From Microbispora triticiradicis (GTDB lineage Bacteria; Actinomycetota; Actinomycetes; Streptosporangiales; Streptosporangiaceae): a stretch of 64,000 bases of DNA. The notes beneath the pieces were generated by a model, which saw only the letters and a list, made by a program, of their open reading frames with translations, was not told where the DNA came from and ran no database searches. Shown piece after piece: positions 1-7,581 of this stretch (position 1 is the stretch's first letter; the number at the start of each line of letters is the position of its first letter). Position numbers and translations under genes: made by a program. The stretch lies in assembly GCA_003260025.2 (NCBI GenBank), contig QFZU02000056.1, positions 62,001-126,000 of the forward strand, in the 5' to 3' direction.

Positions 1-772
1 CCGCCATGCGCAGCAGCGGGGACAGGTCGTGCGCGGCGGGGATGGTGTCCAGGATGAGGTCGAACCTGCCGCGTGCCCGCTGGGTCTGCTGGTCGTCGCC
101 GATCATCAGGGTGTCGACCGCTCCGAGCTTGTGGGCGTCGCCGGCTTTGCCGGGTGTGCGGCTGAGGACGGTGACCTCGGCGCCCAGCTCGGCGGCCAGC
201 TTCACCCCCAGGTGCCCCAGCCCGCCGAGGCCGGCCACGGCGACCCGGCTCCCGGGCCCGATCCCGGCCGTGCGCAGGGGCTCCCAGACGGTGACCCCGG
301 CGCACATCAGCGGGGCGGCGGCGGCCTGGTCGAGCCCGTCCGGCAGGTGGTAGGCGAACCGGTCGCGCACCACGTACTCGCGGCTGTAGCCGCCCTGGGT
401 CCTGGTGCCGTCGACGCGGTCGGTCCCGCCGTAGGTGGTGACGGGGCCCTCGTAGCAGAAGTTCTCCTGTCCGATCCGGCACATCTCGCAGACCCCGCAC
501 GAGTCGACGACGGTCCCGACCGCGACCCGGTCGCCCACCGAGAACGCGGTCACCGCGGCGCCGACGGCGGTGACCGTGCCGGTGAACTCGTGGCCGGGGA
601 CCAGAGCGCCCTCGCCGAGAAGGCCGCCGATCCGGTGCAGGTCGCTGTGGCACACGCCGCAGTAGTCGACGCGGACCGCAAGGTCGTCGTCGCGCAGGTC
701 GCGGCGCTCGATGCGGACGCGTCGCAGCGCGGTGGTGCCCTCGGTGCTCATCCAGCCGATGGTGGTACGCAT
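1..772 (-). CDS. Zinc-dependent alcohol dehydrogenase (3' part missing)
   Basis: Reading the minus strand from an ATG at 772, preceded by GGAGG, gives about 257 codons running off the left edge. The protein has the catalytic-zinc pattern CGVCHSDLH followed by GHEFTG, and the four-cysteine structural zinc lobe CGVCEMCRIGQENFC. Further on is the nucleotide-binding turn GLGGLGHLG. This order is that of medium-chain NAD(P)-dependent alcohol dehydrogenases of the cinnamyl-alcohol/YahK type, which reduce aldehydes or oxidise primary alcohols in the cytosol. It is divergent from a TetR gene, with a 93-bp gap holding two operator-like sites, so it is the likely target of that repressor. The substrate cannot be read from the sequence. 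Confidence 0.88.
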   Translation of the reverse strand, partial: MRTTIGWMSTEGTTALRRVRIERRDLRDDDLAVRVDYCGVCHSDLHRIGGLLGEGALVPGHEFTGTVTAVGAAVTAFSVGDRVAVGTVVDSCGVCEMCRIGQENFCYEGPVTTYGGTDRVDGTRTQGGYSREYVVRDRFAYHLPDGLDQAAAAPLMCAGVTVWEPLRTAGIGPGSRVAVAGLGGLGHLGVKLAAELGAEVTVLSRTPGKAGDAHKLGAVDTLMIGDDQQTQRARGRFDLILDTIPAAHDLSPLLRMA

Positions 773-782
773 GAATCCTCCA

Positions 783-802
783 AACAGACTATTCGGTCTG
801 TT
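783..802. promoter_or_regulatory. Inverted repeat, likely TetR operator (ADH side)
   Basis: Perfect 7-bp arms AACAGAC and GTCTGTT are separated by 6 bp, 11 bp upstream of the dehydrogenase start. The size and position fit the operator of the divergent TetR repressor. Confidence 0.65.
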
Positions 803-834
803 CTTGAGCGTAGGTCACACTCGGTCGACAAGCA

Positions 835-854
835 AACCAACCAGTCTGTCTGTT
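835..854. promoter_or_regulatory. Second, imperfect TetR operator (tetR side)
   Basis: The right arm GTCTGTT is identical to that of the site at 783-802, the 6-bp spacer is kept, and the left arm AACCAAC matches in 5 of 7 positions. It ends 11 bp before the tetR start, which suggests autorepression. Confidence 0.5.
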
Positions 855-865
855 AAGCTGAGGTC

Positions 866-1444
866 ATGCCCGAGCTGCCGACCACGCCGAAGGGCGCCGC
901 GACCAGGCGCCGGATTCTGGACGCGGCCGCCGAGGAGTTCGCACAGCTAGGCATCGCCGGCGCCAGGATCGACCGCATCACCGCCACCGCGCGCACCAAC
1001 AAAGCCCAGGTGTACGGCTACTTCGGCAGTAAGGACGGCTTGTTCGACGCGGTGATCGCCGACCACGCCGACCGGCTCATGAGCGCCGTCGCCTTCGATG
1101 CCGAGGACCTGCCCGGCTGGGCCGTGGGAATGTACGACGAGAACCTGCGGCATCCCGAACTGGTCCGCCTCATGGCCTGGCTGCGGCTGGAACGACGCCC
1201 GGCAGGACGCCTCACCGACACCCCCGACGACGAGCCGAAAGTCACCGCTATCGCCGCCGCCCAGGCCGCCGGACGGCTCCGCCAGGGCGACCCCCTCGAC
1301 CTGATCGCCCTGGTCATCGCCATGGCCTGTGCCTGGTCCCCGGCCAGCGGCTTCTACACCGCCACCGCGGATGAGCCCGCCACCGACCACGACCGCCGCA
1401 GGGCCCTCCTGCGCGAGTGCGTCGCTCGCGCTATCGCCCCCTGA
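866..1444 (+). CDS. TetR family transcriptional regulator
   Basis: This 192-residue protein begins with a TetR helix-turn-helix (about residues 10-57): RRRILDAAAEEFAQLG, then ITATARTNKAQVYGYFGSKD, in which the recognition helix ends in the usual YxYFxSK pattern. The rest is the helical ligand-binding region with no assignable ligand. The ATG is preceded by a GAGG box. Its divergent position and two similar inverted repeats in the gap indicate control of the zinc alcohol dehydrogenase and of itself. An inducer of aldehyde or alcohol type is only a guess from the neighbour. Confidence 0.88.
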   Translation: MPELPTTPKGAATRRRILDAAAEEFAQLGIAGARIDRITATARTNKAQVYGYFGSKDGLFDAVIADHADRLMSAVAFDAEDLPGWAVGMYDENLRHPELVRLMAWLRLERRPAGRLTDTPDDEPKVTAIAAAQAAGRLRQGDPLDLIALVIAMACAWSPASGFYTATADEPATDHDRRRALLRECVARAIAP

Positions 1445-1744
1445 CCGAGCATCCACCTGCCGTCCGGGACGGGCAGGCGCCGTCGGAGGTGACCAGCACT
1501 GCCGGCCGACGTGGACGTGGAGTCTGCGCTAGAGGTCCGGCTCCGCGTCGGCGTCGCCGATCACTGGACATCGATCTCGGGACGGTCGCCACTGTCGGTC
1601 ACGTCGCCGGATACGACAACTCCATAGGACGGTGGGAAAATAGTTCATTGATTGATCGATGAACCGTTGTCGCTGAATCACGTGAGACACGTCCCCACCG
1701 AGCCTCGCAACCTGTGGTCGGTCGGTGGCTTCAAGGGAGGCCGA
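1445..1744. other. Intergenic region upstream of the first ROK gene
   Basis: 300 bp without a convincing gene. The first half is GC-rich and featureless. The second half is less GC-rich and contains the palindrome at 1643-1664, so the promoter of the ROK gene is expected here. Confidence 0.5.
1643..1664. promoter_or_regulatory. 22-bp palindrome, likely ROK operator
   Basis: Nine of eleven base pairs are symmetric. The outer arms GTTCAT and ATGAAC are perfect and the core is GATTGATC-like. It lies about 80 bp before the ROK start, where an autoregulatory operator would sit. Confidence 0.5.
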
Positions 1745-2962
1745 ATGGCGACCAGCCCCATCGGGGCGGGGAGGCCGAAGACCCGCGGCATCGTGCTCAA
1801 CAGGATCCGGAAGGCACGCACCATCAGCCGGGTCGAGCTCGCCGCCGACACCGGAGTCACGGCGGCGACCATCACCCAGGTCGTTCGTGAGCTCATGGAC
1901 CTTGGGCTGGTCGTCGAGGTCGGGCGCGGCGCGTCGACCGGAGGCAAGCGTCCGACGCTGCTGCAGATCAACCCGCACGCCCGGTACGCCGTGGGAGTGC
2001 TGTTCGAACGCAACATCTGCATCATCGTCATCGTCGATCTGACCGGCCGGCAGGTGGCCAGGACCGCGTTCCCCGGAACGGCGCTGCTGCCTCCCGAGCA
2101 GGCACTCTCGCTGGTGGCCTCGCGTGTGGACGCCCTGATCGAGACCGCCGGAGTCGATCGCGGCAAAGTGCTCGGCGTGGGGCTGGCGACCTACGGACCA
2201 CAGGACCGGCAGGCGGGCGTGCTGCTGACCCACCAGCCGACCGCCGAGTGGTTCCGATATCCGGTCGCGCCGCGCCTGTCCGAACTCCTGGGCCTGCCGG
2301 TGCTGCTCGACAACGACGCGGCGGCCGCGGCGATCGGCGAGTACTGGCTGGGGGCGGTGGAGTCCGGTACATACGGGTGCCTCTACATGGCCAGTGGCCT
2401 CGGCGGGGGCGTCGTCATCGACGGCGAGGTGTACCGCGGCGTCTCTTCCAACGCCGTCGAGATCGGCCACATCACCATCGACCTCAATGGAGGACCGTGC
2501 GATTGCGGCAACTACGGCTGCCTTGGAAACTACGTGGAACCCGCCGCCGTGATAAGGCAGGCGCTGAAGGAATCGAGCCTCGGTCAACGGCTTGAACTCG
2601 ACCCTGCGGATACCGACGTCATGACCGGGTTCGCCCGCATCGCGACCGCCGCCGTCGCCGGAGACCCAGCGGCACGGACCTTGATCGAGCGCTCCGCCCG
2701 CCATCTGGGTACCGCCGCCGTCACGATGACGAGCCTGTTCGACCTCGACCTGATCGTGCTCGCCGGCCCCAGTTTCACCACCGCAGCGTCGATCTACCAG
2801 TCGGTGATCGAGGAGGAGGTGCAACGGCGTACCTTCGCCCGGCGGGCGCACCCGGTCCGGGTGGTCACCTCGGTCAGCAGCTCGGACGCGGCGGCGATCG
2901 GCGGCGCCGTGCTTGTCCTGCAGGGCGAGCTGGCCCTCCTCGAGCTGGACGTACGAGCCTGA
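1745..2962 (+). CDS. ROK family transcriptional repressor
   Basis: A 405-residue protein with an N-terminal winged helix (RGIVLNRIRKARTISRVEL, then the helix-turn-helix TGVTAATITQVVREL) and a C-terminal ROK sugar-kinase-like fold. The ROK zinc signature is visible as CDCGNYGCLGNY, and the sugar-site acid as LLDNDAAAAA. The length and the DNA-binding domain mark it as a regulator of the XylR/NagC type, not a kinase. The ATG at 1745 was chosen over a longer reading because GGGAGG lies just upstream and the winged helix follows directly. It is convergent with the GH42 gene (14 bp apart), so it belongs spatially to the glycan locus; its sugar effector is unknown. Confidence 0.88.
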   Translation: MATSPIGAGRPKTRGIVLNRIRKARTISRVELAADTGVTAATITQVVRELMDLGLVVEVGRGASTGGKRPTLLQINPHARYAVGVLFERNICIIVIVDLTGRQVARTAFPGTALLPPEQALSLVASRVDALIETAGVDRGKVLGVGLATYGPQDRQAGVLLTHQPTAEWFRYPVAPRLSELLGLPVLLDNDAAAAAIGEYWLGAVESGTYGCLYMASGLGGGVVIDGEVYRGVSSNAVEIGHITIDLNGGPCDCGNYGCLGNYVEPAAVIRQALKESSLGQRLELDPADTDVMTGFARIATAAVAGDPAARTLIERSARHLGTAAVTMTSLFDLDLIVLAGPSFTTAASIYQSVIEEEVQRRTFARRAHPVRVVTSVSSSDAAAIGGAVLVLQGELALLELDVRA

Positions 2963-2976
2963 CGTCGCCGGCGCCG

Positions 2977-5022
2977 TCACACGGCGGAGTCGGGCACACG
3001 TGTCGTCTGGATGACGGCGGCGCCGAGGGGAGCCAATGTGATCTCCTCGGTTGCCGCGGCGCCCGTCAGCAGGTCGACTCCCGAGCGGTCCAGGGGAACG
3101 GTGACGTCCACGTCGGGGCTGTGGTTGAGCAGGAAGAGGTACTCGTTCCGCCCGCCCTCCCGTACCGTGCACTCGACGTGAGCGGGCAGGCCCGGGAAGG
3201 GATCCGTGACCCCGGCCATCCGGATCTGGTCCAGAAGGACGGCATGGAAGGCGGCGTCGTCTAGGAGAGTCGAGAAGTAGACGACCCGGCCGGAGCCGTA
3301 GGCGTTCGCGACGATCGCGGCGCGCCCCGCCAGCGGCCCGTCAGCGTATCTCGCCAGCGCGGTGCCGGTTTCCAGATGAATGTCCTCCCGCCACCAGCTC
3401 GCGGTGGCGGTGCGCCCGTCGGCGAACCGGACCGCGAACCGCTCTCCGGGACGCGCCGGCCAGTACTCGTCGATCTTCGCCCCGATGAGGTGACGGAATG
3501 CCCCCGGATAGCCGTCGGGGCGGACGCGGTCGCACTCGTCCACGACGCCTGAGAAGAAGGACATGACGACGGTGCCACCGGCGCGGGCGAACTCGGTTAC
3601 GGCCGCGACGCCCTCGTCGTCGATCAGGTACGCGTTGGGGATGATCAGGACCTTGTACGGCGCCAGGTCGCTTCTGGGAGACACCACGTCGATCGTGTGG
3701 TGGTGTTTCCACAGCGGCCGATGGTGGCGCAGCACGATTTCGCCATAGTCGAAGTCGTCACGGGGCAGCCATCCGGTGTCCTCCAGCCCCCACCGGCCAT
3801 TCCAGTCGAACAGGATCGCGACGTCGGCGCACCGCATCGTCGTACCCGCCACCGGGGCGAGGAGGCTCAGCTCGTGTCCCAGGTCGGCGATCTCCCGGAA
3901 GGTCCGCGAGTCCGGCCCGGAGTGAGGAACCATCGCGGAGTGGAAGCGCTCCACCCCGCCCCGGGCGGCCCGCCACTGGAAGAACATCACCGAGTCGGAT
4001 CCATGTGCCAGCGCCTGCAGCGAGCCGAGCCGCATTCGCCCAGGTTCCTTGGCCAGGTTGACGTCTCTCCAGTTGACGGCGCTCGCGGCCTGCTCCATGA
4101 CCATCCACGGCTGACCGTTCTTCAGTGAGCGGAACATGTCGTAGTGGAATGCGGTCGATATGTGCGATTCGGAATCGCCGGGGTCGGGGTAGACGTCGAG
4201 GGCGGCGACGTCCTGTTCCGGCGCCCATCTCCAGTAGTCCGCGTGCGGGTAGAAGGACATCAGGTTGGTCATGACGGGGATGTCGTCGCGGAAGGAGCGG
4301 AGGATGTCACGCTCGGCGAGGTAGCACTCGAGCAGGGAGTCGGAGGTGAAGCGCCGGAAGTCGAGGCGGCGAGCGGGGTTCATCCAGACGTTCATGACGT
4401 TGGCCACCTCGATCTGGTTCCAGTCCGTGTAGACCTGGCCCCAGAAGCTAGTGGTCCAGGCGGCGTTGAGGGTGTCGAGGTCGCCGTACCTGCGCCGGAG
4501 CCAGCGGCGGAAGCCGTCGGCGGCGGCCTCACTGTACGACGTGGGGCCGTACTCGTTGTTGACATGCCACATCGCGAGAGCCGGGTGGAAGGAGTAGCGC
4601 TCGGCGAGCCGGGTGACGATGTTCGCGGCGTACTCACGGTAGACAGGGGAGGCATGGTCGAAGTGCTGACGGCTGCCCAAGCCGAGAGGCCGGCCGTCCT
4701 CCATGATGGGGAAGACCTCCGGGTGCAGTTGGGTGAGCCAGGCGGGCGGCACGGCGGTGGGGGTGGCCAGGTTGACGCTGACGCCGCCCTCGTGCAGGAG
4801 GTCCATGACCTCGTCAAGCCAGCCGAACTCGTACTCACCGGGCTCTGGTTCGATCGCGACCCAGGCGAAGATCCCCAGCGAGACCAGGTTCACCCCGGCC
4901 TCACGCATCAGCCGGACGTCCTCCCGCCAGGTGGCGCGGTCCCACTGCTCAGGGTTGTAGTCGCCTCCGTAGGCCAGGCCGCCCAGGCGGCTCCTGAAGG
5001 CGTGCATACGAGGGTTGGTCAT
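2977..5022 (-). CDS. GH42 beta-galactosidase
   Basis: 681 residues, the usual length of GH42. The TIM barrel starts at GGDYNPEQW (residue 19 on). The acid/base is Glu157 in the motif WHVNNEYG, and the nucleophile is Glu310 in WMVMEQAAS. A trimerisation-type domain and a small C-terminal beta domain follow. There is no signal peptide, so it acts in the cytosol on short galactosides delivered by the transporter encoded upstream. It is the last gene of the minus-strand glycan unit, 88 bp after the GH5 gene, and a strong hairpin lies in that gap, so its expression may be lower than or partly separate from the upstream genes. Family assignment is firm; the exact linkage preference is not. Confidence 0.92.
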   Translation of the reverse strand: MTNPRMHAFRSRLGGLAYGGDYNPEQWDRATWREDVRLMREAGVNLVSLGIFAWVAIEPEPGEYEFGWLDEVMDLLHEGGVSVNLATPTAVPPAWLTQLHPEVFPIMEDGRPLGLGSRQHFDHASPVYREYAANIVTRLAERYSFHPALAMWHVNNEYGPTSYSEAAADGFRRWLRRRYGDLDTLNAAWTTSFWGQVYTDWNQIEVANVMNVWMNPARRLDFRRFTSDSLLECYLAERDILRSFRDDIPVMTNLMSFYPHADYWRWAPEQDVAALDVYPDPGDSESHISTAFHYDMFRSLKNGQPWMVMEQAASAVNWRDVNLAKEPGRMRLGSLQALAHGSDSVMFFQWRAARGGVERFHSAMVPHSGPDSRTFREIADLGHELSLLAPVAGTTMRCADVAILFDWNGRWGLEDTGWLPRDDFDYGEIVLRHHRPLWKHHHTIDVVSPRSDLAPYKVLIIPNAYLIDDEGVAAVTEFARAGGTVVMSFFSGVVDECDRVRPDGYPGAFRHLIGAKIDEYWPARPGERFAVRFADGRTATASWWREDIHLETGTALARYADGPLAGRAAIVANAYGSGRVVYFSTLLDDAAFHAVLLDQIRMAGVTDPFPGLPAHVECTVREGGRNEYLFLLNHSPDVDVTVPLDRSGVDLLTGAAATEEITLAPLGAAVIQTTRVPDSAV

Positions 5023-5046
5023 GTGACGCTCCTTGGCGAGCCGTTA

Positions 5047-5081
5047 CGGGCCCAGCCACCGCGGTCCGATGGCTGGGCCCG
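5047..5081 (-). terminator. Strong hairpin between GH5 and GH42 genes
   Basis: A perfect 12-bp stem CGGGCCCAGCCA / TGGCTGGGCCCG encloses an 11-nt loop. No U-tract follows on the minus strand, so it could be an attenuator, an mRNA-stability element or a partial terminator inside the transcription unit. Confidence 0.6.
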
Positions 5082-5110
5082 GCACTGTCACCTGCGGTCA
5101 GGACAGGTGA

Positions 5111-6679
5111 TCACGCGTACGGGTTCTGGGTGAGCAGGTGCGCCTTGTAGCCCTCGCCGATGCCGGGCTCGGGCGTGCCGGCGTAGTCCTTGATGAGCAC
5201 CGCGCCCGTGCTGCAGCCCCACGGGCTCCAGGTCCAGGCGAGGTACGACACGCCGTTCTTGTCCGCCCACTTCGTGAGCTGGTCCATGTAGTCGTAGCCG
5301 CAGTTGTCCGCGCCGAACTCACCGGTCACCACGGGGACCTTCGCGGCGAGCGGAGCGATCTGGCTGTCCCAGCAGGACGCCGTGGCGCAGGCGTTGAAGC
5401 TGTAGGAGTGCCAGGATGCGGCGATGTTGTTCAGCGGGTCGTTCGGCTTGTACGCCAGCCACTCCCGCATGTCGTTGGCCCACTCCAGGCCGCCCACCAT
5501 GAGGACGTTGGTCGCGCCGGTCGCCCGGACGGCGTCGACGAGGTCCTGCATGCCGGCCACCTCATAGGGAATGCCGGTGCAGGTGCCGCCGTCACGCAGG
5601 CACTGCCAGCCCAAGGTCTTGTTCCAGTCGCTGCCGACCTCCGGGTACGGCTCGTTGAACAGATCGAAGACCACCGCGTCGTTGCCCTTGAAGGTCTTCG
5701 CGACGCCGGTCCAGAACTGGGGAGCGTACTGCGCGTCCGGCATCGGCTTCTGGCACGTCGCGGTGGCGTCCTTGCAGTGCCAGTCCGGTCCGTTGCTGTA
5801 GGCGCCCGAGGTCCAGTGCAGGTCGAGGATCGGCGTGATGCCGTTGGCGACCAGCAGGTCCGCGTACTTCTTGACCTCCTGCTGGTAGGCGGCGCCGCTG
5901 GGCGAGCCGTTGAGGCCGAGCCAGCACTCCTCGTTGAGCGGGATGCGGACGGCGTGGATGTTCCAGCTCTTCATCGCGTCGACCGACGCCTGGTCCACCG
6001 GGCCGGAGTCCCACATCCCCTTGCCCTGGACGCAGGCGAACTCGCCGCTGGAACGGGAGACGCCCAGCAGCCGGTACGGCTTCCCGGCCGCCGTCACGAT
6101 CTTGTTGCCGGAGACGTGCAGCTGCGGTGCGGGGCCACCGGGATCAGTGCTGGGACTCGCGCTGGGACTTGAGCTGGGGCTCGCGCTGGGACTTGAGCTG
6201 GGGCTCGCGCTGGGACTTGAGCTGGGGCTCGCGCTGGGACTTGAGCTGGGACTTGCGCTGGGGCTGGGGGACTGGCCGGTGCAGGCGACACCATTGACCT
6301 TGAACGCGGTGGGAACCGGGTTGCTCCCGCTCCATTTGCCGATGAAGCCGATCGACACCGAGGCGCCGGTGGCCACCTTGGCGTTCCAGCTCAAGCTCTT
6401 GGCGGTGACGTGGGCGCCGGTCTGCGACCAGTCGGCGCTCCAGCCGTTGTTCACACCCTGACCGGCACTGGGGAAATCGAACTCCAGCGTCCAGCTGGTC
6501 AGCGGGTCGCCCAGATTGGTGATCGAGACGTCACCCTGGAAGCCGCCCGACCACTCACCTGCGACCTTGTATTTCACTGAGCAGCCGCCGGCGGCGGCCG
6601 AGGCCGGTGCATTCACGAGCGCGGCGCCCGCGGCCACGAGGCCGACGGCCGCCGTCACTAACGCGACGCGGTGTTTCAT
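5111..6679 (-). CDS. Secreted GH5 glycanase with N-terminal CBM2
   Basis: 522 residues. A Sec signal peptide (MKHRVALVTAAVG, ending at APASA) is followed by a CBM2 cellulose-binding module (about residues 33-135, two cysteines near its ends, several exposed Trp), a Ser/Pro/Ala linker (about 137-182) and a GH5 barrel. The acid/base is Glu343 in FDLFNEPY and the nucleophile is Glu454 in VVTGEFGADN. The ATG at 6679 was chosen for its GAGG box and because the signal peptide begins there. It comes 44 bp after the last ABC gene. GH5 contains both cellulases and beta-mannanases; mannosidase and alpha-galactosidase genes nearby favour mannan or glucomannan, but the barrel alone does not decide. Confidence 0.9.
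   Translation of the reverse strand: MKHRVALVTAAVGLVAAGAALVNAPASAAAGGCSVKYKVAGEWSGGFQGDVSITNLGDPLTSWTLEFDFPSAGQGVNNGWSADWSQTGAHVTAKSLSWNAKVATGASVSIGFIGKWSGSNPVPTAFKVNGVACTGQSPSPSASPSSSPSASPSSSPSASPSSSPSASPSSSPSASPSTDPGGPAPQLHVSGNKIVTAAGKPYRLLGVSRSSGEFACVQGKGMWDSGPVDQASVDAMKSWNIHAVRIPLNEECWLGLNGSPSGAAYQQEVKKYADLLVANGITPILDLHWTSGAYSNGPDWHCKDATATCQKPMPDAQYAPQFWTGVAKTFKGNDAVVFDLFNEPYPEVGSDWNKTLGWQCLRDGGTCTGIPYEVAGMQDLVDAVRATGATNVLMVGGLEWANDMREWLAYKPNDPLNNIAASWHSYSFNACATASCWDSQIAPLAAKVPVVTGEFGADNCGYDYMDQLTKWADKNGVSYLAWTWSPWGCSTGAVLIKDYAGTPEPGIGEGYKAHLLTQNPYA
6156..6251 (-). repeat. 24-bp tandem repeat encoding the GH5 linker
   Basis: Four head-to-tail copies of a 24-bp unit (CTCGCGCTGGGACTTGAGCT plus GGGG on the plus strand) encode Ser-Pro-Ser-Ala style octapeptides. 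It is in frame and belongs to the gene. Confidence 0.9.
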
Positions 6680-6723
6680 TGGGCTTTCCTCTTTCTCCTT
6701 TGCGGATCCGGAGATCTGCCGCC

Positions 6724-7581
6724 TCACGACTGGATCCGATGGTCGTAGGCGGGAGCCTCGCCGGCGGCCACGACAGCCGCCGCATCGATGTCGAACGAAC
6801 GGCCACGCGCCTCCGGGTCCGGCGAGGCGGCGGCCAGGAGCCGGGTATAGGGGTGCCGCGGGGCGAGGATGACCTCGTCGGCCGGGCCGCGCTCCACGAC
6901 CCGGCCTCGGTAGAGCACGAGGATGTCGTCGGAGAAGTGCCGTGCGGTGGCCAGGTCGTGGGTGATGTAGAGGACGGCGAGGTTCTCCTCGCGCTGCAGG
7001 CGCGCCAGCAGGTTCAGCACGCCCAGCCGGATGGAGACGTCCAGCATGGACACGGGCTCGTCGGCCACGATCACCTTCGCCCCCGGCGCGAGCGCGCGGG
7101 CGATGGCGACCCGCTGCCGCTGGCCGCCGGACAGCTCGTGCGGGCGGCGGTGGACGATGTCGCGTGCCGGTAGGTTGACCCGTTCCAGCAGGTCACCGGC
7201 CTTCTCCCGGGCCTCGGCCCCGGTACGGGCCTGCCCGTGCAGCAGCAGCGGGCGGATCAGATGGTGCTCCACGGTGTGGAAGGGGTTCAGTGAGGAGAAC
7301 GGGTCCTGGAACACCATCTGCACGTGGTCGCGGTACGCCCGATCGGACACCCGGCCGCCGTCGTCGTCGTTCAAAACGACCTGTCCGGCGGTGGGCCGTT
7401 CCAGCCGGGCGATGATCCTGGCGATCGTGGACTTGCCCGAACCCGACTCCCCGACCAGGGCGACCGTACGGCCGGGCGAAAGCGTGAACGAGACGTGGTC
7501 CACGGCCCGCAGCCGCCGTCCGCGCAGACCGGTCCGGATGCGGAAGTCCTTGACGAGGTCCTGCACGTCGAGCGTGGTCAC
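6724..7581 (-). CDS. ABC transporter ATPase, oligopeptide/oligosaccharide type (second ATPase)
   Basis: 285 residues with Walker A GESGSGKST, the signature LSGGQRQRVAIA and Walker B VIVADEPVSMLD. The C-terminal region is the Opp/Dpp-type extension, here without an obvious Fe-S cysteine cluster. It is the DppF-like partner of the ATPase domain in the preceding fusion protein, whose gene it overlaps by four bases (ATGA). In the cell it powers import through the two permease domains. With glycan hydrolases on both sides, the cargo is probably a sugar oligomer and not a peptide, as known for several Thermotoga systems of this transporter family. Confidence 0.9.
   Translation of the reverse strand: MTTLDVQDLVKDFRIRTGLRGRRLRAVDHVSFTLSPGRTVALVGESGSGKSTIARIIARLERPTAGQVVLNDDDGGRVSDRAYRDHVQMVFQDPFSSLNPFHTVEHHLIRPLLLHGQARTGAEAREKAGDLLERVNLPARDIVHRRPHELSGGQRQRVAIARALAPGAKVIVADEPVSMLDVSIRLGVLNLLARLQREENLAVLYITHDLATARHFSDDILVLYRGRVVERGPADEVILAPRHPYTRLLAAASPDPEARGRSFDIDAAAVVAAGEAPAYDHRIQS

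Noticed and set aside
6156-6251. Intergenic or mobile repeat
   Set aside because: It is in frame within the GH5 gene and encodes the Ser/Pro linker.
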